The translations under genes were made by a program, and so were the position numbers. 64,000 bases of DNA from Spinacia oleracea (lineage: Eukaryota; Streptophyta; Magnoliopsida; Caryophyllales; Amaranthaceae). Shown here piece after piece: positions 1 to 11,900 of this stretch. The notes beneath the pieces are model-generated. The model was not told the origin of the DNA and made no database searches. It saw only the letters and a list, made by a program, of their open reading frames with translations. Each line of letters opens with the position of its first letter. Position 1 is the first letter of the stretch. Location of the stretch: the NCBI RefSeq assembly GCF_020520425.1, contig NC_079492.1, positions 111,449,157 through 111,513,156 on the forward strand. The letters are read 5' to 3'.

Positions 1-1343
1 CCGCCTCGGAATGGCCTCTCCAGGATTCTAAGAGTCCCAAGGGTCAACTCGAACGTCTCCTAAATGCGCGAGAGCGTGATCCGAGAACTCGTGATCCTCG
101 AGCTTCGGCTGCCGAGGATTCTGCTTCTTGAAGTCGTACGGCGGGCAACGAGTGAGAACCCCATCATCGTTGAGCTGGTAACCAAGCACCTCGGGAACGA
201 TAGCTTTCTTGCCTTGATCTGCACAAAGAAGATAAAGAGGAAGAGATTCAAACAAATAAAAAAGGGAGGTTAACACCTCAACTGAAGCACGATCTCAGCA
301 TAGAAAACCTCACCCCTGTCGTAGATCCTACTGAGACCGGCAGCAGCGAGGATGACCTCCCAGGTAATGTAATCCAAGTTCGGAAGCCAATGCAACGGCT
401 CCCGAGCAGACTTGGCTTTGAACCACTCCAGCTGCATGGCGTGGTCAGAATTCTCTTTATCAACGGAGCCAACCCGCGACATCGAAGGATCCGGCTTCAT
501 GAACCATTTCGGAGGCAAAAAATAGTAAGGGTGCTTCGGATCCACAGGAACACGGACTAGCAACCATTGATCCTTCCACCCATGGATCGAAGAGACGTAC
601 GGAAAGGCAGTCATATAAAGGTCCTCGCCTTTCCGCTTGTTTTTATTATTGATGGCCCACTAGCTAGCCTCAGCGTTCGCATTCCTAATAAGCTCGTGCA
701 TCTCTTAGAAAACCTCGATCGACGGCTCATAGCCGAGGTAGTCACACATCCAGCGATACCCCACAATATGGCGCATAGACTTCGGGGTCAACTGGCCCAA
801 AGAGACGTTGTATTCCTCCAGCACACGAGCGATAAACGGATCCAAAGGGAATCGAAGCCCGTAGTCGAAATGATGGAGGTACACAACAATGTACTCCGGA
901 GGAGTACGAGTCACCCTCACATTCTTCTGCGTCGGAAGCTCGCACCAGTAACCCAAGGCGTGCTGAATTCCATACAAATCTTCGGCGAGCCGATGATACC
1001 TCCCCTTCTTGGCTTTCACTAACCACTTCCCATCAACAGCCACACCATCCGGACCGGCAATCTCGGTTTTGTCCTCAAAAAGGCTAGCAAACCTCCCCAA
1101 GGGGTCAGCCTCCTCCCACCGCCTCGGAAAGAATGGGCGAATGGGAAAGCGGCCCGTCACACCAGCCCCTTGGCTTAACTCAGCACGAGTTTCATTCCCC
1201 GAATCTTCTTCAGCATTAACCTCGGGAGACGTTGACCTCGGCCCTTCGGAAGCAAACTTATTCTCCTCCTCACCACTAGAGGAGGACACCACACCGGATT
1301 TCTTCTTCCATCTTCCCCCAGCCAGGGCGAAATGGGAAGCGCC
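1..1343 (-). pseudogene. Antisense extra ORF of a Tat-like gypsy element (PF04195-like 'gypsy type transposase'), broken, 3' end outside window
   Basis: Read on the minus strand, the segment 1292-705 contains a block of the plant 'putative gypsy type transposon' family (PF04195): HFDYGLRFPLDPFIARVLEE followed by LTPKSMRHIVGYRWMCDYLG. The same block occurs in the gene at 61375 on the other strand (HFDFGLRFPLHPFVEKIFRA). After a stop at about 705 and another near 663 the homology resumes (GWKDQWLLVRVP here, DWQDRFYFVQVP there) to about 280; a further segment (DQGKKAIVPEVLGYQLNDDG) lies at about 215-28, probably a separate exon. Known: Tat-lineage gypsy elements often carry such an extra ORF between pol and the 3' LTR, in antisense. 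The LTR to its right, in + orientation, fits that arrangement. The biochemical role is unknown. Two internal stops make this copy a pseudogene. Confidence 0.7.
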
Positions 1344-1567
1344 GAAGAAACACAGAAAATAGTAGAATTAAAAGGAAGCGAAAACGGAAAGCAAATTACC
1401 TCTCCGGAAGCGGAAAACGCCGATGAAACGAATGAAGTAAGGTCCCGAAGCAGGTTCACAACGAATTTGCAAAGATCTGAAGAAAACACCTGAAGAAATC
1501 GCCGGAATTCTTAAGAACTATGGAAAGCGTTTGAGTGAATAAAGTTCAAAATGAGGAAAGAAGTGCT

Positions 1568-1577
1568 GTATTTATAG
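1568..1577 (-). promoter_or_regulatory. Putative TATA box of the antisense ORF
   Basis: The minus strand reads CTATAAATAC here, between the LTR start (1731) and the antisense coding region (below about 1343). The equivalent place in the element at the right edge also has a TATA-like motif. Function is inferred. Confidence 0.4.
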
Positions 1578-1730
1578 TTCTGAAAACCGCCAAACTTTTG
1601 CCCCTCAACACTTGTCATCCATTCGCGAATTCAAAACCACTTTCTTTTCGAAAAAAGAGAGGGAACCTTTGGACTTCTCACAGTTGGAAACCCACCCATT
1701 TAATTCTAAATGGACCGGGTCTGGGGGGCA

Positions 1731-2063
1731 TGTTGTTTGGGCTCCCAATTGAATATCAATTGGGCCACTAAGTCCAAAGCCCAATGGCTCAAAACAACAA
1801 CATCAAACCCGCCACAACCAAAAGGCTATTCAGCCATCAACCAAGGCCCAATGCCCAATAGCAATAAATGACCTATGGGCATTTATTATGCAAACACTAT
1901 AAATAGGCCGCCAAGTCTCACACCTCAAGGTACGTCCAATTTATTGCCTTAAGACTACTCTCTCTAGAATCTGAGAATTGTTCTTACTTAGGCATCGGAG
2001 GGGCTTTCCTCGGAAACACCCCCGAGGCTAGTAACATTGTCTTTGTGCAGGTGAATTTGGACA
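1731..2063 (+). mobile_element. 3' LTR of a Tat-like Ty3/gypsy retrotransposon
   Basis: The LTR begins TGTTGTTTGGGC directly after a purine-rich stretch (GGGTCTGGGGGGCA, the likely polypurine tract). It has a TATA box (CTATAAATAGG, about 1908) and the motif CTTAGGCATCGGAGGGG followed by CCCCCGAGGCTAG at 1988-2030, shared with the LTR at 59586-60933 on the opposite strand. The right end is placed at ...TTTGGACA but no second LTR is present to confirm it, so it may be off by several bases. The pol region of this element would lie left of the window. Confidence 0.6.
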
Positions 2064-2506
2064 CTACTCACTCAAGCTAGCAAGATCTTCAACACACTCG
2101 AAAGGGCCTTCATTCGAAGCCCATTGTTCTATCCACTTCAACACCGGAACACCTACTAATAATGCCGAAGCATATTGTGTGGAAAATCGATATTCTCGTA
2201 CATTAGAAAACCGAGGCCGACCATTGGTATCTCTTGTTTCTGGTCTTGGCCATGTTCTTTTTCGTGATGGAAAATCTAGCAGCTTGCTCATTGTGAACAC
2301 CCCATTCCAATTAATCAACAACTAAGTGCCACATGCATGAATACACATCAATGTCTCACATACTCGCACAAGTTCTATAATTAGACCATATAATTACAAT
2401 TTCAATACAGATTACCGCACCCATTTTTTACAAAAATCATTTCACAAAAAAAAAAATTATTATATCTTGGGAGACCGTGCACGATAGCGCACGGTCGAAC
2501 AACTAG
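2064..2506 (+). mobile_element. Helitron 3' end with an unidentified gene-like fragment
   Basis: The right end has the hallmarks of a Helitron 3' terminus: hairpin ACCGTGC...GCACGGT (2474-2496), then CTAG (2503-2506) followed by host T. No 5' end was found; it may lie beyond the gypsy LTR on the left. Within it, 2064-2321 on the minus strand is open for 85 codons (for example RPRFSNVREYRFSTQYASAL). I do not recognise this protein. It could be a captured exon or chance. Confidence 0.45.
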
Positions 2507-2582
2507 TATAAGTTAAAAACAAATTCATATATATTTAAACTGAAAAATAAATTCATATACGTAGTTTTATTTACAAGATATA

Positions 2583-4489
2583 TCTATTATATAAGTGAAA
2601 AGTTGATGTTATTTTCGTAAAATCTCTTTTGGTGTCCCCCTTAGAATAGTCCATTATACCCTTGGTAATTGAAAAACAAATTATTAAAAAAAAACCAGAA
2701 AGACTTGCCATATAAATATTAAATACCTTCATTTACGATTATTGGTTAAAATAAAATAAAATTTGCGAGACTGTTACTGATACTTAATTGCACCGATCAT
2801 CTTCTTTTATTAATTAACTTCATTCCCTTAACTCATTAGTCATCACCCACATAGGCACCATGAAACCAACGTAAAATAAAAAAATTATCATATTAATTCA
2901 CATTACTTTTTTCAATATAAAATGTTGTATAAAAATAAAAAAATAAATTATCATATTAAAAGCTTACTTAAATTAGAAAAAGTTAAAACAAAACTTATAG
3001 AAAAAATAGACGCAAGTCACGCAATCTTGAGTTTATGCGTTTAAAAATTACTATAGAGTTATTAAGTTTTAAAAATTCAGAGTACAATATCATGATTTTA
3101 GTTTTTCAAAATCACCATCAATGTTCCTTGAAGAGCTATATTCCTCCATTGTTGTTGTTTGAAACACCCAATAAACTTATAATGAAAAGAAGAAATTAAC
3201 CCTTAAATATTTTTTTAATTGTATTTAATTTTTATTTTTCTAATTATGAAATTAAATAAATAAATCTTCCGATTTTAATTTTTTTACAAAAAATACTTTC
3301 AAAGAAAATAAAAAGAAATATTCCATTCAAAAAAATAAAAATAAATATTGCTTAATTTCGGCAATTCAATACATCAAAAATTAATATTAATATAAAGGTA
3401 ACTTTTAAGTATTTTGAGTAAACTTTTTATTTCGGCGTACAATATTTATTATACACTACTTATAAATAAGAATTTGTGCAATTTATATGGTGATATGTAA
3501 TTTTCTTGTATTTATGTAAAAGAATAATGAGTTTTTTTTTTGGGATTCAAATGAGGATTACAATCCAAAGAAAGAAAGGAGTAGAAGATTTGAATCCCAA
3601 AAAAAACTCATTATTCTTTTACATAAATACAAGAAAATTACATATCACATATAAACTGCACAAATTCTTATCTACAAGTATGTGTATAATAATATTGTAC
3701 GCCAGAATAAAAAGTTCACTCAAAATATTTGAAAGTTACCTTTATATTAATATTATAATTTGTTGTATTGAATTGCCGAAATTAAGCAATATTTTTTATT
3801 TTTTTCTGAACGGAATATTTCTTTTTATTTTCTTTGAAAGTAATTTTTTAAAAAAAATTAAAATCGGAAGATTTAATTATTTTAATTTCATAATTAGAAA
3901 AACTAAAATCATGATATTGTACTCTGTTTTTTTTTTTATTAATGGTGATTTTGAAAAACTAAAATCATGATATTGTACTCTGAATTTTTAAAACCTAATC
4001 ACTCTATAGTAATTGTTAAACGCATAAACTCAAGGTCGCGTGAGTTGCGTCTAATTTTTCTATAAGTTTTTATTTTTTGTTTATTTATTTATCTTTTGCT
4101 AATTTAAGTAAGTTTTTAATATGATAATTTATTATTTATAGTTTATACAACATTTGATATTGAAAAAAGTAATGTGAATTAATATCATAATATTGTTACT
4201 TTACGTTGGTTTCATGGTGCCTACGTGGGTGATGATTAATGAGTGAAGAGGATGAAGTTGATTAATAAAAGAAGATGATCGGTGCAATGAAGTATCAGTA
4301 ACAGTCTCGCCACTTTTATTTTATTTAACCAATAATAGTAAATGAAGGCATTTAATATTTATATGGTAAGTCTTTCTGTTTTTTTTAATAGTTTGTTTTT
4401 CAATTACCAAGGGTATAATGGACTATTTCAAGGGAGACACCAAAAGTGATTTTACGAAAATAATCTCTGCTATTCACTTATATAATAGA
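2583..4489. repeat. Large imperfect inverted repeat (arms about 0.9-0.97 kb, loop about 37 nt)
   Basis: The left arm 2583-3551 and right arm 3589-4489 are reverse complements with scattered mismatches and small indels. Matching landmarks: ACCAATCATC-type segment at about 2790-2880 with 4200-4290; TTTATGTAAAAGAATAATGA at about 3511 with its complement at about 3607; GGGATTCAAAT (3541) with ATTTGAATCCC (3589). A transcript would form a very long hairpin. ORFs predicted here are artefacts. Confidence 0.85.
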
Positions 4490-4565
4490 GATAAACCTAA
4501 AATATTGATTTATTAATGTTGGTTTACATGAAATCCACGCACGCATCGCGTGCATAAAACACTAA
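2583..4565 (+). mobile_element. Helitron organised as a 1.9-kb foldback
   Basis: The 5' end is TCTATTATATAAGTG after a host A; the 3' end is a hairpin GCACGC-ATC-GCGTGC (about 4539-4553) followed by CTAA (4562-4565) and a host T, as expected for Helitron insertion between A and T. It encodes no protein and is non-autonomous. Almost all of its body is one imperfect inverted repeat, and the right arm ends (4489) with a mirror copy of the Helitron 5' terminus, 76 bases before the true 3' end. Confidence 0.7.
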
Positions 4566-4641
4566 TATAGTAAATAGCAGGTATAGTAGTTTTAATTTTT
4601 TTTTTAAATAACAGTAGGTATAGTGCTTACATAGTATTAAA

Positions 4642-4670
4642 CTAGTTTTAAATTCGTGCGATGCACGGAT
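4642..4670 (-). mobile_element. Helitron 3' terminus, minus strand
   Basis: On the minus strand a hairpin CCGTGCATCGCACG is followed after about 10 bases by CTAG (4645-4642) and a T. The core hairpin matches the ends at 12528-12557 and 8376-8379, so the same Helitron group is involved. No matching 5' end was found to its right. Confidence 0.5.
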
Positions 4671-4809
4671 GTTTTCTGGTTTATAAGCTTTTTTTTGTTT
4701 ACCATTTAATTTTGAATGGCTATTTTCACTTTTGTTTTCCAAAGAAGTTATTTTAAATAATGACAACTTGTTTTATATATAATATATAAATACTTTCCCA
4801 AAACATGTA

Positions 4810-5063
4810 CTACCTCTGTTCCTTAATGTTCTTTACGTTTACTATTTTAACGGACTCCAATGCAATTTTTAAACACTTACATATCCAATTTCCTATGTGA
4901 AAAAATTATAAAAAGTTGATATGGAAAATACATAACGATACCAATCTAACAAGATCTTACATGATAACATTTTGATATATATAAAAGTGAGAATTTATGG
5001 TCAAAGTTTTCATACATTGGACACATATTCCAAGACGTAAAGATCTTTCGGGAATGGAGGTAG
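4810..5063. mobile_element. Stowaway MITE
   Basis: Terminal inverted repeats CTACCTCTGTTCC... and ...GGAATGGAGGTAG are flanked by the TA duplication (4808-4809 and 5064-5065). Length 254 bp, no coding capacity. This is the Tc1/mariner-derived Stowaway type (CTCCCTCCGT-like ends). Confidence 0.85.
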
Positions 5064-5065
5064 TA

Positions 5066-6658
5066 TGTACTAATTTTATATTTGGATGAATATTTTACCA
5101 AAGTGTCCACCGTCAACCCCTCGTCCCGTGGTGACTAACTCTATTTTTTGCATGCTCCAATTAAGGGTAAAGGGTTGGAAAAATAAATTGTGCACCTTTG
5201 CTAAATTGCATTAAAATTGATAGTAAATATAGGGAAGGTATGGAGCTAATATTATCTATCCTCTGTTCCTTTGTTTGTCCAAAACGTTTTGCACGCATAA
5301 GGTGTATAATAAATTTATTATATATCAGGATAACTTTAACCCACTTTTTTGTAACTTTTAACATGTTTTGATTAAATTTTGTATAATGGAAAAAAAGTTG
5401 ATGGATAAAAATTATAAAGGGTTAAATGGTTACCTTTAGAAATGGATACATTTTACATTATATCAGGATAACTTTTAAGCATTTTGAGTTAAGTTTACTC
5501 CAATTTACAATATTTATTAGACACCACCTTTGAATAAGTATTTATGTTGTTTGTCAGAATTTTCAATTTAAGTAGAGAAGAACTTTGTCAAATTTTCATT
5601 TTCAGATATTTAAAAGTTACATTAATATCAGCCAATTGAGGAAAGAAGCTTTTAAAATACACAATGGAATAAAATATATAATAAATGGAATGCTATTATC
5701 CCCTATATGCCGAAGATCATTTGAAGTATTGATTTCCAAATTCCAATAGGTGCATCTTATGTTTATCCATTGGCTCTGTATTTCAGTTTTGAACGGTTGA
5801 ACAAACATACTAATATGAAGATGTAAGAAATTGACTGAAAAAAGTAATTAAAAATTAGCTAAAAAATCAATCACGGTGATGCGTGCCTAGGCACCAAAAG
5901 TTTGCAAGTTAAAAACTAAAATTAAAATTAAAACCACAATTATATAAATACGGAGTACTCGTATAATATATGACACTAAAAGGTCCTAGAAACATAGAAA
6001 TATATCACATAGGCTTTGTGAGTTTGTGGAATGTAAAAGCTCTTAATACCATTATTGGAGAAATAATGATATTCTTGATTGGTATATGCATAACAGGAAA
6101 AAAAATACAAGAAAACTTAATAATACATGTCCATTATACTATAATGAGCTAGAAGAATAATATGGTGCTATTAGGTGTCAATAAAACTAATTAAAATGGA
6201 AAAAAAAGAAAAAAAAACTTTGTTATGTTTCTCAAATAATTCATAATGGAAACCATACACTTAGGTTCCTTGTGACATCCATCCAAAGGAAACACAATCA
6301 AGTAATTGGGTTTTTCCCCTTGCCTACAAACTTTGATTTCTACCTATTATGTAACTGTTCTTATCTCTTTCTAATTCAGAAGTAAGCAACATGTTAATCT
6401 AGTATCAAATAAGCATATAATGCAGCAAAACCATTTTAGATATGTTTAAGGGAATGTTAAGGATAAATAAGCATAAGCATCGAGCATTTACCTCTTTGAG
6501 TCATTTTGCTATGTTTGTCCATTGACCTGTTTATCCCAAGATTCCCAACCATAGTCTTTTTCATATCCCTCTAAAGTCCAAACCAATAATACCAGATCAA
6601 ATTAAACAATCTTTTTACTTCATGAAAGATGTTGTCATCCAAGTACAAACCTAGTTCT
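5066..6658. other. AT-rich intergenic DNA, no gene seen
   Basis: I see no conserved coding segment, RNA gene or clear element ends. A CTCTGTTCCTTTGTTTGTCC segment at about 5260 resembles a decayed Stowaway end but no partner was found. Short ORFs are not supported. Confidence 0.5.
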
Positions 6659-6855
6659 TGTTAACGAAAATATAATATTGTGTTGTGTCTTGTGGGCATA
6701 CGCCTCGATCTATTTATAGTACAAACTAGATATCATATACTTCGTAGGTTTCCTAAGTCATATAGACTTCTATCTTCTATCATATTGCTGAGATATAACA
6801 CAACTCTGCCACATACGATATTCTACTATCTAGGATAACTATGTTATCCTCAATA
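6659..6855 (-). repeat. 3' LTR of the small LTR element
   Basis: Matches the split right copy through landmarks TTGTGTCTTGTGGGCATAC, ACAAACTAGATATCATA and GCTGAGATATAACACAACTC. Confidence 0.6.
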
Positions 6856-6904
6856 CCTTTTCGCAATCGTAACGACGGTTTCACGAACGTCGCGATTGGA
6901 GAAA

Positions 6905-7400
6905 TAAAAAAAATGTTATATGCCTGTCTTGTGGTGTCAAGGAGTCATGTTGTTACTGTCGTTTCAAGGAGTCATGTCATTTCATACAAGGAGAAAATAA
7001 ATGAGATTTGCCTGTCTTGTCGTGTCAAGGAGTCATGTCGTTACTATCGTTTCAAGGAGTCCCGTCGTTTCGTACAAGAAAAAAATGTCATATGACTATC
7101 TTGTCGTGTCAAGGAGGATGTCGTTTCAAGTAGTCATGTCGTTTTGTACAGTGTATCTTATTGTGTCAAGGAATGTTTTCGTTACTGTCGTTTCGAGGAG
7201 AGTCCCGTCGTTTCGTACAAGAAAAAAAAAAAATGAACCTTGCCTCACGGTACAAGGAGAACCAAATTAACCCCGTCTCAAGGCACACAGAGAACCAAAC
7301 TTTGTCTCACGACACAAGGAGAGACGAACCCTATCTCACGACACAAGGAGAATCGTCCATATCTTTCGAGACATGAAGAACCGTCCATATCTTACGACAT
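6905..7400. repeat. Degenerate tandem repeats inside the small LTR element
   Basis: From about 6920 to 7210 units of roughly 30-60 bp repeat GTCAAGGAGTCATGTCGTT or CGTTTCAAGGAGTC. From about 7240 to 7400 shorter units repeat TCACGACACAAGGAGA. The first set contains TTGTCGTGTC and the second its complement GACACGACAA-like motif, so the two sets partly mirror each other. Several overlapping ORFs in different frames come from this periodicity and are not genes. Confidence 0.6.
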
Positions 7401-7706
7401 ATGGAGAACCGATAATCATAACAACCTACTAAAACACCAACTTCATGCCAATTTCTTGTGAAGCTAAGATGTAAGACAAATCAATATCACATAATGAAAC
7501 TCCAAACAAACTCCGTATTCATGAAATAGTAAGATCAAACACTATTCCAAGAATCCCAAAAGGAAAAAATAAAACCAAAAATATAAACTTTCTTTAGACA
7601 TCACACTATCTAACGCAAGCGGAAGCGGAAGCAATATTCTGAATTTTGGGTAATGAAAAAAAAACTAATTGCGAGGGAAAACAATTCACAACCGTAATCA
7701 CCATAA

Positions 7707-8379
7707 TCTAATATATGTATATATAAAGGGGAGTTTTTTGGAGAACATTTAGAGCGCTATGTAGGATTTTCATGTCATCACATATATATAAATAATATTT
7801 ATTCAGATTTATTAAAGTAAAAATATATAAATAAAGACCCAGTAAAAGATAAATAAACACTTAGTAAATTTAATAGCAGTCAACCACTTGTAAAAAGATA
7901 ATAAGAGATGATTTTTTCTAGGAGTTCGAATAGATAGAGAGATTAATAGATAAATAAATACTTAGTAATTTTAATAGGAGTCAACTACTGGTCAAAAGAT
8001 AATAAGAGATAAATTTTATTATTAGGAGTCTAAGTAGATAAATAAATACTTAGTAAAAGATAATATGAGATAAATTTTACTAGGAGTCAACTACCATGCT
8101 CTATATAATGCAGCTACATTACCACCAAAAAATAAAACAATCTCATTAACAAAGGCTATTATGACGGACTCAAATCCCGTCTTTTAAGTGAAATATTTTA
8201 CAACATGCTATCTAATTACCGACATGATATATGCGATAAGGTAGTCAATTATAACGACCTCTTTCACGACGGAAAATTATGTCGTCGTTAATACTTTTAC
8301 CCCATAAAAAGTAACAAATCATGCATTCCCGTTGTAATTTTACTTTATTGATCTGTGCATCGCACGATCTTTATTCTAG
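7707..8379 (+). mobile_element. Short Helitron
   Basis: Starts TCTAATATATGTATATA after host A (7706), and ends with hairpin GTGC-ATC-GCAC and CTAG (8376-8379) before host T (8380). 673 bp, non-coding. It contains a simple repeat of GATAAATAAATACTTAGTAA-type blocks (about 7830-8060). Confidence 0.65.
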
Positions 8380-8446
8380 TTTACCAATAGTAATGTGTAC
8401 CATCTTTCACAGCGGAAGATGAAAAAATCTTAAAAGACTTGTAAAT

Positions 8447-8487
8447 CCCGCCGGTGGATCTAATTTCTCAACCCACCGGCAGGGGGA
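8447..8487. other. Perfect-stem hairpin beside a primer-binding site
   Basis: GCCGGTGG and CCACCGGC form a GC-rich stem within AT-rich DNA, about 35 bases from the primer-binding site of the small LTR element. In the element's orientation this is its 5' leader, so a role in RNA dimerisation or packaging is conceivable but unproven. Confidence 0.5.
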
Positions 8488-8519
8488 ATTTTTTGTAAAC
8501 AATCTCAAGATCTCAACTT

Positions 8520-8532
8520 GCTCTTGATACCA
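8520..8532 (-). promoter_or_regulatory. Primer-binding site (initiator tRNA-Met type)
   Basis: The minus strand reads TGGTATCAAGAGC immediately after the LTR edge at 8533. It matches the usual plant copia site TGGTATCAGAGC with a one-base insertion. Confidence 0.65.
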
Positions 8533-8669
8533 TGTTAAAATATTATTGAGGAGAAAATATAATATTGTGTTGTGTCTTGTGTCTTGTGGGCATACACCTC
8601 TATTTATAATACAAACTAGATATCATACACTTTGTAGGTTTCCTAAGTCTTATAAACTTCTATCTTATA

Positions 8670-8927
8670 CTTCCTCTGTTTTTTAATACTTGCAACGTTT
8701 ACACTTTTTACACTATTCACATGTTTTACTTTGACTATTGTTGGTGATTTATATGTAAGATAAAACATAGTCGTGTGTGATCTTGTTAAATTCATCTCAA
8801 TGTATATTTTCAAAATATCAAGTTTTTATAATTTTTTCTTAAAGATAATTAAAGATATTAATTATCAAAGACGTGCATTGGCATACGTGAATGTGACAAA
8901 CGTTGCAAGTAAAAAAATCGGAGGAAG
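8670..8927. mobile_element. Stowaway MITE
   Basis: Ends CTTCCTCTGTTTTTTAATAC and AAAAAAATCGGAGGAAG with TA on both sides (8668-8669, 8928-8929). The subterminal ACTTGCAACG has its complement at the other end. 258 bp, non-coding. Confidence 0.85.
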
Positions 8928-8929
8928 TA

Positions 8930-11900
8930 TCTATATAATATACTAAAAGAGAGGAAATCAATGTGGTGATGACAAGTGTCACTCATTGATTCGCCTCTCT
9001 TTTTAATTAAAAAAATTAATTAATTTTTTTTTGAGGGAATTATAATATTTAAGGAAGTGTATTATTTATTTTGATTACAAATCCTAAAGATTCTGTTGAT
9101 AATATACATTCTATAAATATTTTTCGGCAAACAAATCAATTATACGGAATATATATTTCAGTTCATTATCATATTACGAAATATGTTTAAGCTTATAGTT
9201 CAATATCATATTATAAAGTATGTTTTCAAAGTACGGTTTATGAAATTATTCTCTACAATTTAAAGAAACAATTCCCAAACTCTTCCCAATGTAAGACCAC
9301 CACCCAAACCAATGCAAATCGATCTATAACATCAAAAGCAAAAAAATAATTCAATACCAACAATGTCAATAATCCATAAAAGAGCTCCATTGTTCAACAT
9401 TAAACAACGCGAAGAACAACCGAACAAGGTTGAAAGAGAAGTTGGTTATTTTTATTAATAGCGGCATAGCGCCTGTTTAATAGAATCAAACAACTAAGAC
9501 ACTTTCTTTTTTATAGCGCCTGTTTAATAGAATCAAACAACAAAAAGTATTGCATACTAATTGTTTACATTCAAGTAAATTTGAATGAAATACTTATTAT
9601 CTAAACTATTGCGCAAATATTTTTTCGTATCTAAATAGATTATAATTAACAAAATAGCAATATTGCAAATATTGTGCATAAGTATAAATTTATTTGTCGT
9701 ATTTAAGGAAAAATATGCACATGAAATATATTGTTGGTTGTTATAAATGGTAAATATTCTTTTGATATTGAATATCTTAAAAATTTACATGTAAATGTAA
9801 ACTATCAAGATTCCATTCTTAAAGTTCATATAATTATATATAAATAAATAAGTATGTTATTTTTCTCAATCTAAAAATCTGACTACATGGTGCTGACAAG
9901 TATACTTTTCTCTTTTATTTGCTCATTTTATAATACAGAAAATTATATTACACATAAATTAATTAATAGATAAATTATTGTCATACTAGATTGAACGCAT
10001 TATATTTCATGGTAACAATTATGACTTATCAATATGGAAAAATAATTTTAAAGAAATTCAATGTTTTACGTACGTAGGAAATTGGCACCTAATATCTTAA
10101 TTATATGGAGTACTACCTAATAAAATATTATCTTATCATGTATATTTTTCTTGAATAATATACCATGAATATTTTATTATGGAATACAATTTTATGCAAT
10201 ATCTTTATACACAATAATATCATTGACAACATTACTAACATATATACGTACTTATTTAATCCATTATACAATTTTATTGTACATTCTCACGTCTTTATAG
10301 AATGGAATTGAATATCTATACATATTTTTAAAATAAGAAATATAAACAAGCATCATAATATTGTTACTAATAATATGTACTCCATATTGCATAGTAATTT
10401 CTTAGAGGGAATATTTATGTAAGAGTACACAAGATATGAATCTTAAACTTAAATTATTTTTATATTTGATAAAATGTACTACTATAGAAAAATAATTAAA
10501 GTTTAATGCAAGTTTGCGATAAATTAAAATTAGTTTACCTTCCCTATATAATATAATTAAGGAATGAAAACAATTTTTGTCTATCAAGGAATGAAAGCAT
10601 TTTAGCATATATACTACTCTTCGTTCTTTCGAGCGCTACTATGTTATTCATATTGACCAAAACCGTGGAATACTCAACAACCGATTTGACAATATAACAA
10701 TAAGTTGTTAGTAATAATTTGTTAATGGTTGTTTTAATTTTTATTTTAACCTTTTACGAAGAATACAATGGAAATATATCAATAAAATACGAACACTATA
10801 TCCAAATAAAGTAACTAATATCTAAGATAATATGACTTTATGAGAAATATTATTCTCAATTGCATGACATATTATCTACAATATCTATATATAAATATGT
10901 TAAATCATAATTAAAATTAAAAAAAAATCGGTGGAATAAATTTAATGAACATTCATCTATCTCCGCCCTGTTTAGAAGTGAATAAGTAGTGGTTTGATAA
11001 GTGATGAACATTTATACAGATAAAATAATAATCTCCATGGTGACGTGGTGGGTTTGGTTTTGAGTTTTAGCCAATGTAGTCTCTTTCTTCATAAATACAA
11101 TCCACAAAGTACAACCAATTTTTTAAATTTTATTTTGATCACATAAAAAACAAATGGAATAAAGAAAAATGGAAGTAGGGTGCATTCTTTTCACCTTATT
11201 TAAAGTGAATTTAAATTTATCTAAACTTATTGGATTTGGAATTGATTAAATATATCTAATAGACCTAATAAAACTTATTGGATTTGATCATAACTGATTT
11301 CAAAAGAGTAAACTTGAAATAGAGCAAGTAACAAAATGAGGTGGGCAACAAAATGATACAGGTAACACAATAAAAAAAAAGACTTAATATCTGAACATAT
11401 AACTTTTTGTTCAAGGGTGAAGAAAGGACATATGTAATATAAGTTATAATCATTTGTTCCGAATATTTCCATAATATTTATAGTTAATAAAATATTTTGT
11501 TAGTAAAATAATTTCAACATTCTCAAAAGTGAGTAGATATACTGCACATTTTATATAGATTCATATATAAAATTTAAAGTTACTATGTAAGGTAAAAGAA
11601 ATTTCGGATAAGATGCATTTGTAGTGGGATAATAACTAGAGATGGCCAACGTGGTGTGTTGGATGGCTCATGAGTGAGTTTGGTGGGTCATGGGGCGGGG
11701 ATAATTAACACGCAAACCTCCGTAGTTAAATGAGGGTGGGTTGAGTCGTGGGTTGTGTCGGAAAAAATGGACAAAGTACATGATGGGTCGTGGTGGGTTG
11801 TGCGCGTCGAGTGGGTCCGATGGGTTTGGTGGGTTACGACAGGTTTAGGCCAAATGTGAATCCGATGGGTCTGGTGGGTTTAGACGAGTTTTAGGAACTG

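Noticed and set aside
2064..2321. 85-codon minus-strand ORF as a host gene
   Set aside because: Not recognised and next to a Helitron end; kept only as a possible captured fragment.
3506..3970. 154-codon ORF
   Set aside because: It spans the loop and arm of the large inverted repeat and is low-complexity Phe/Ile/Lys sequence without similarity.
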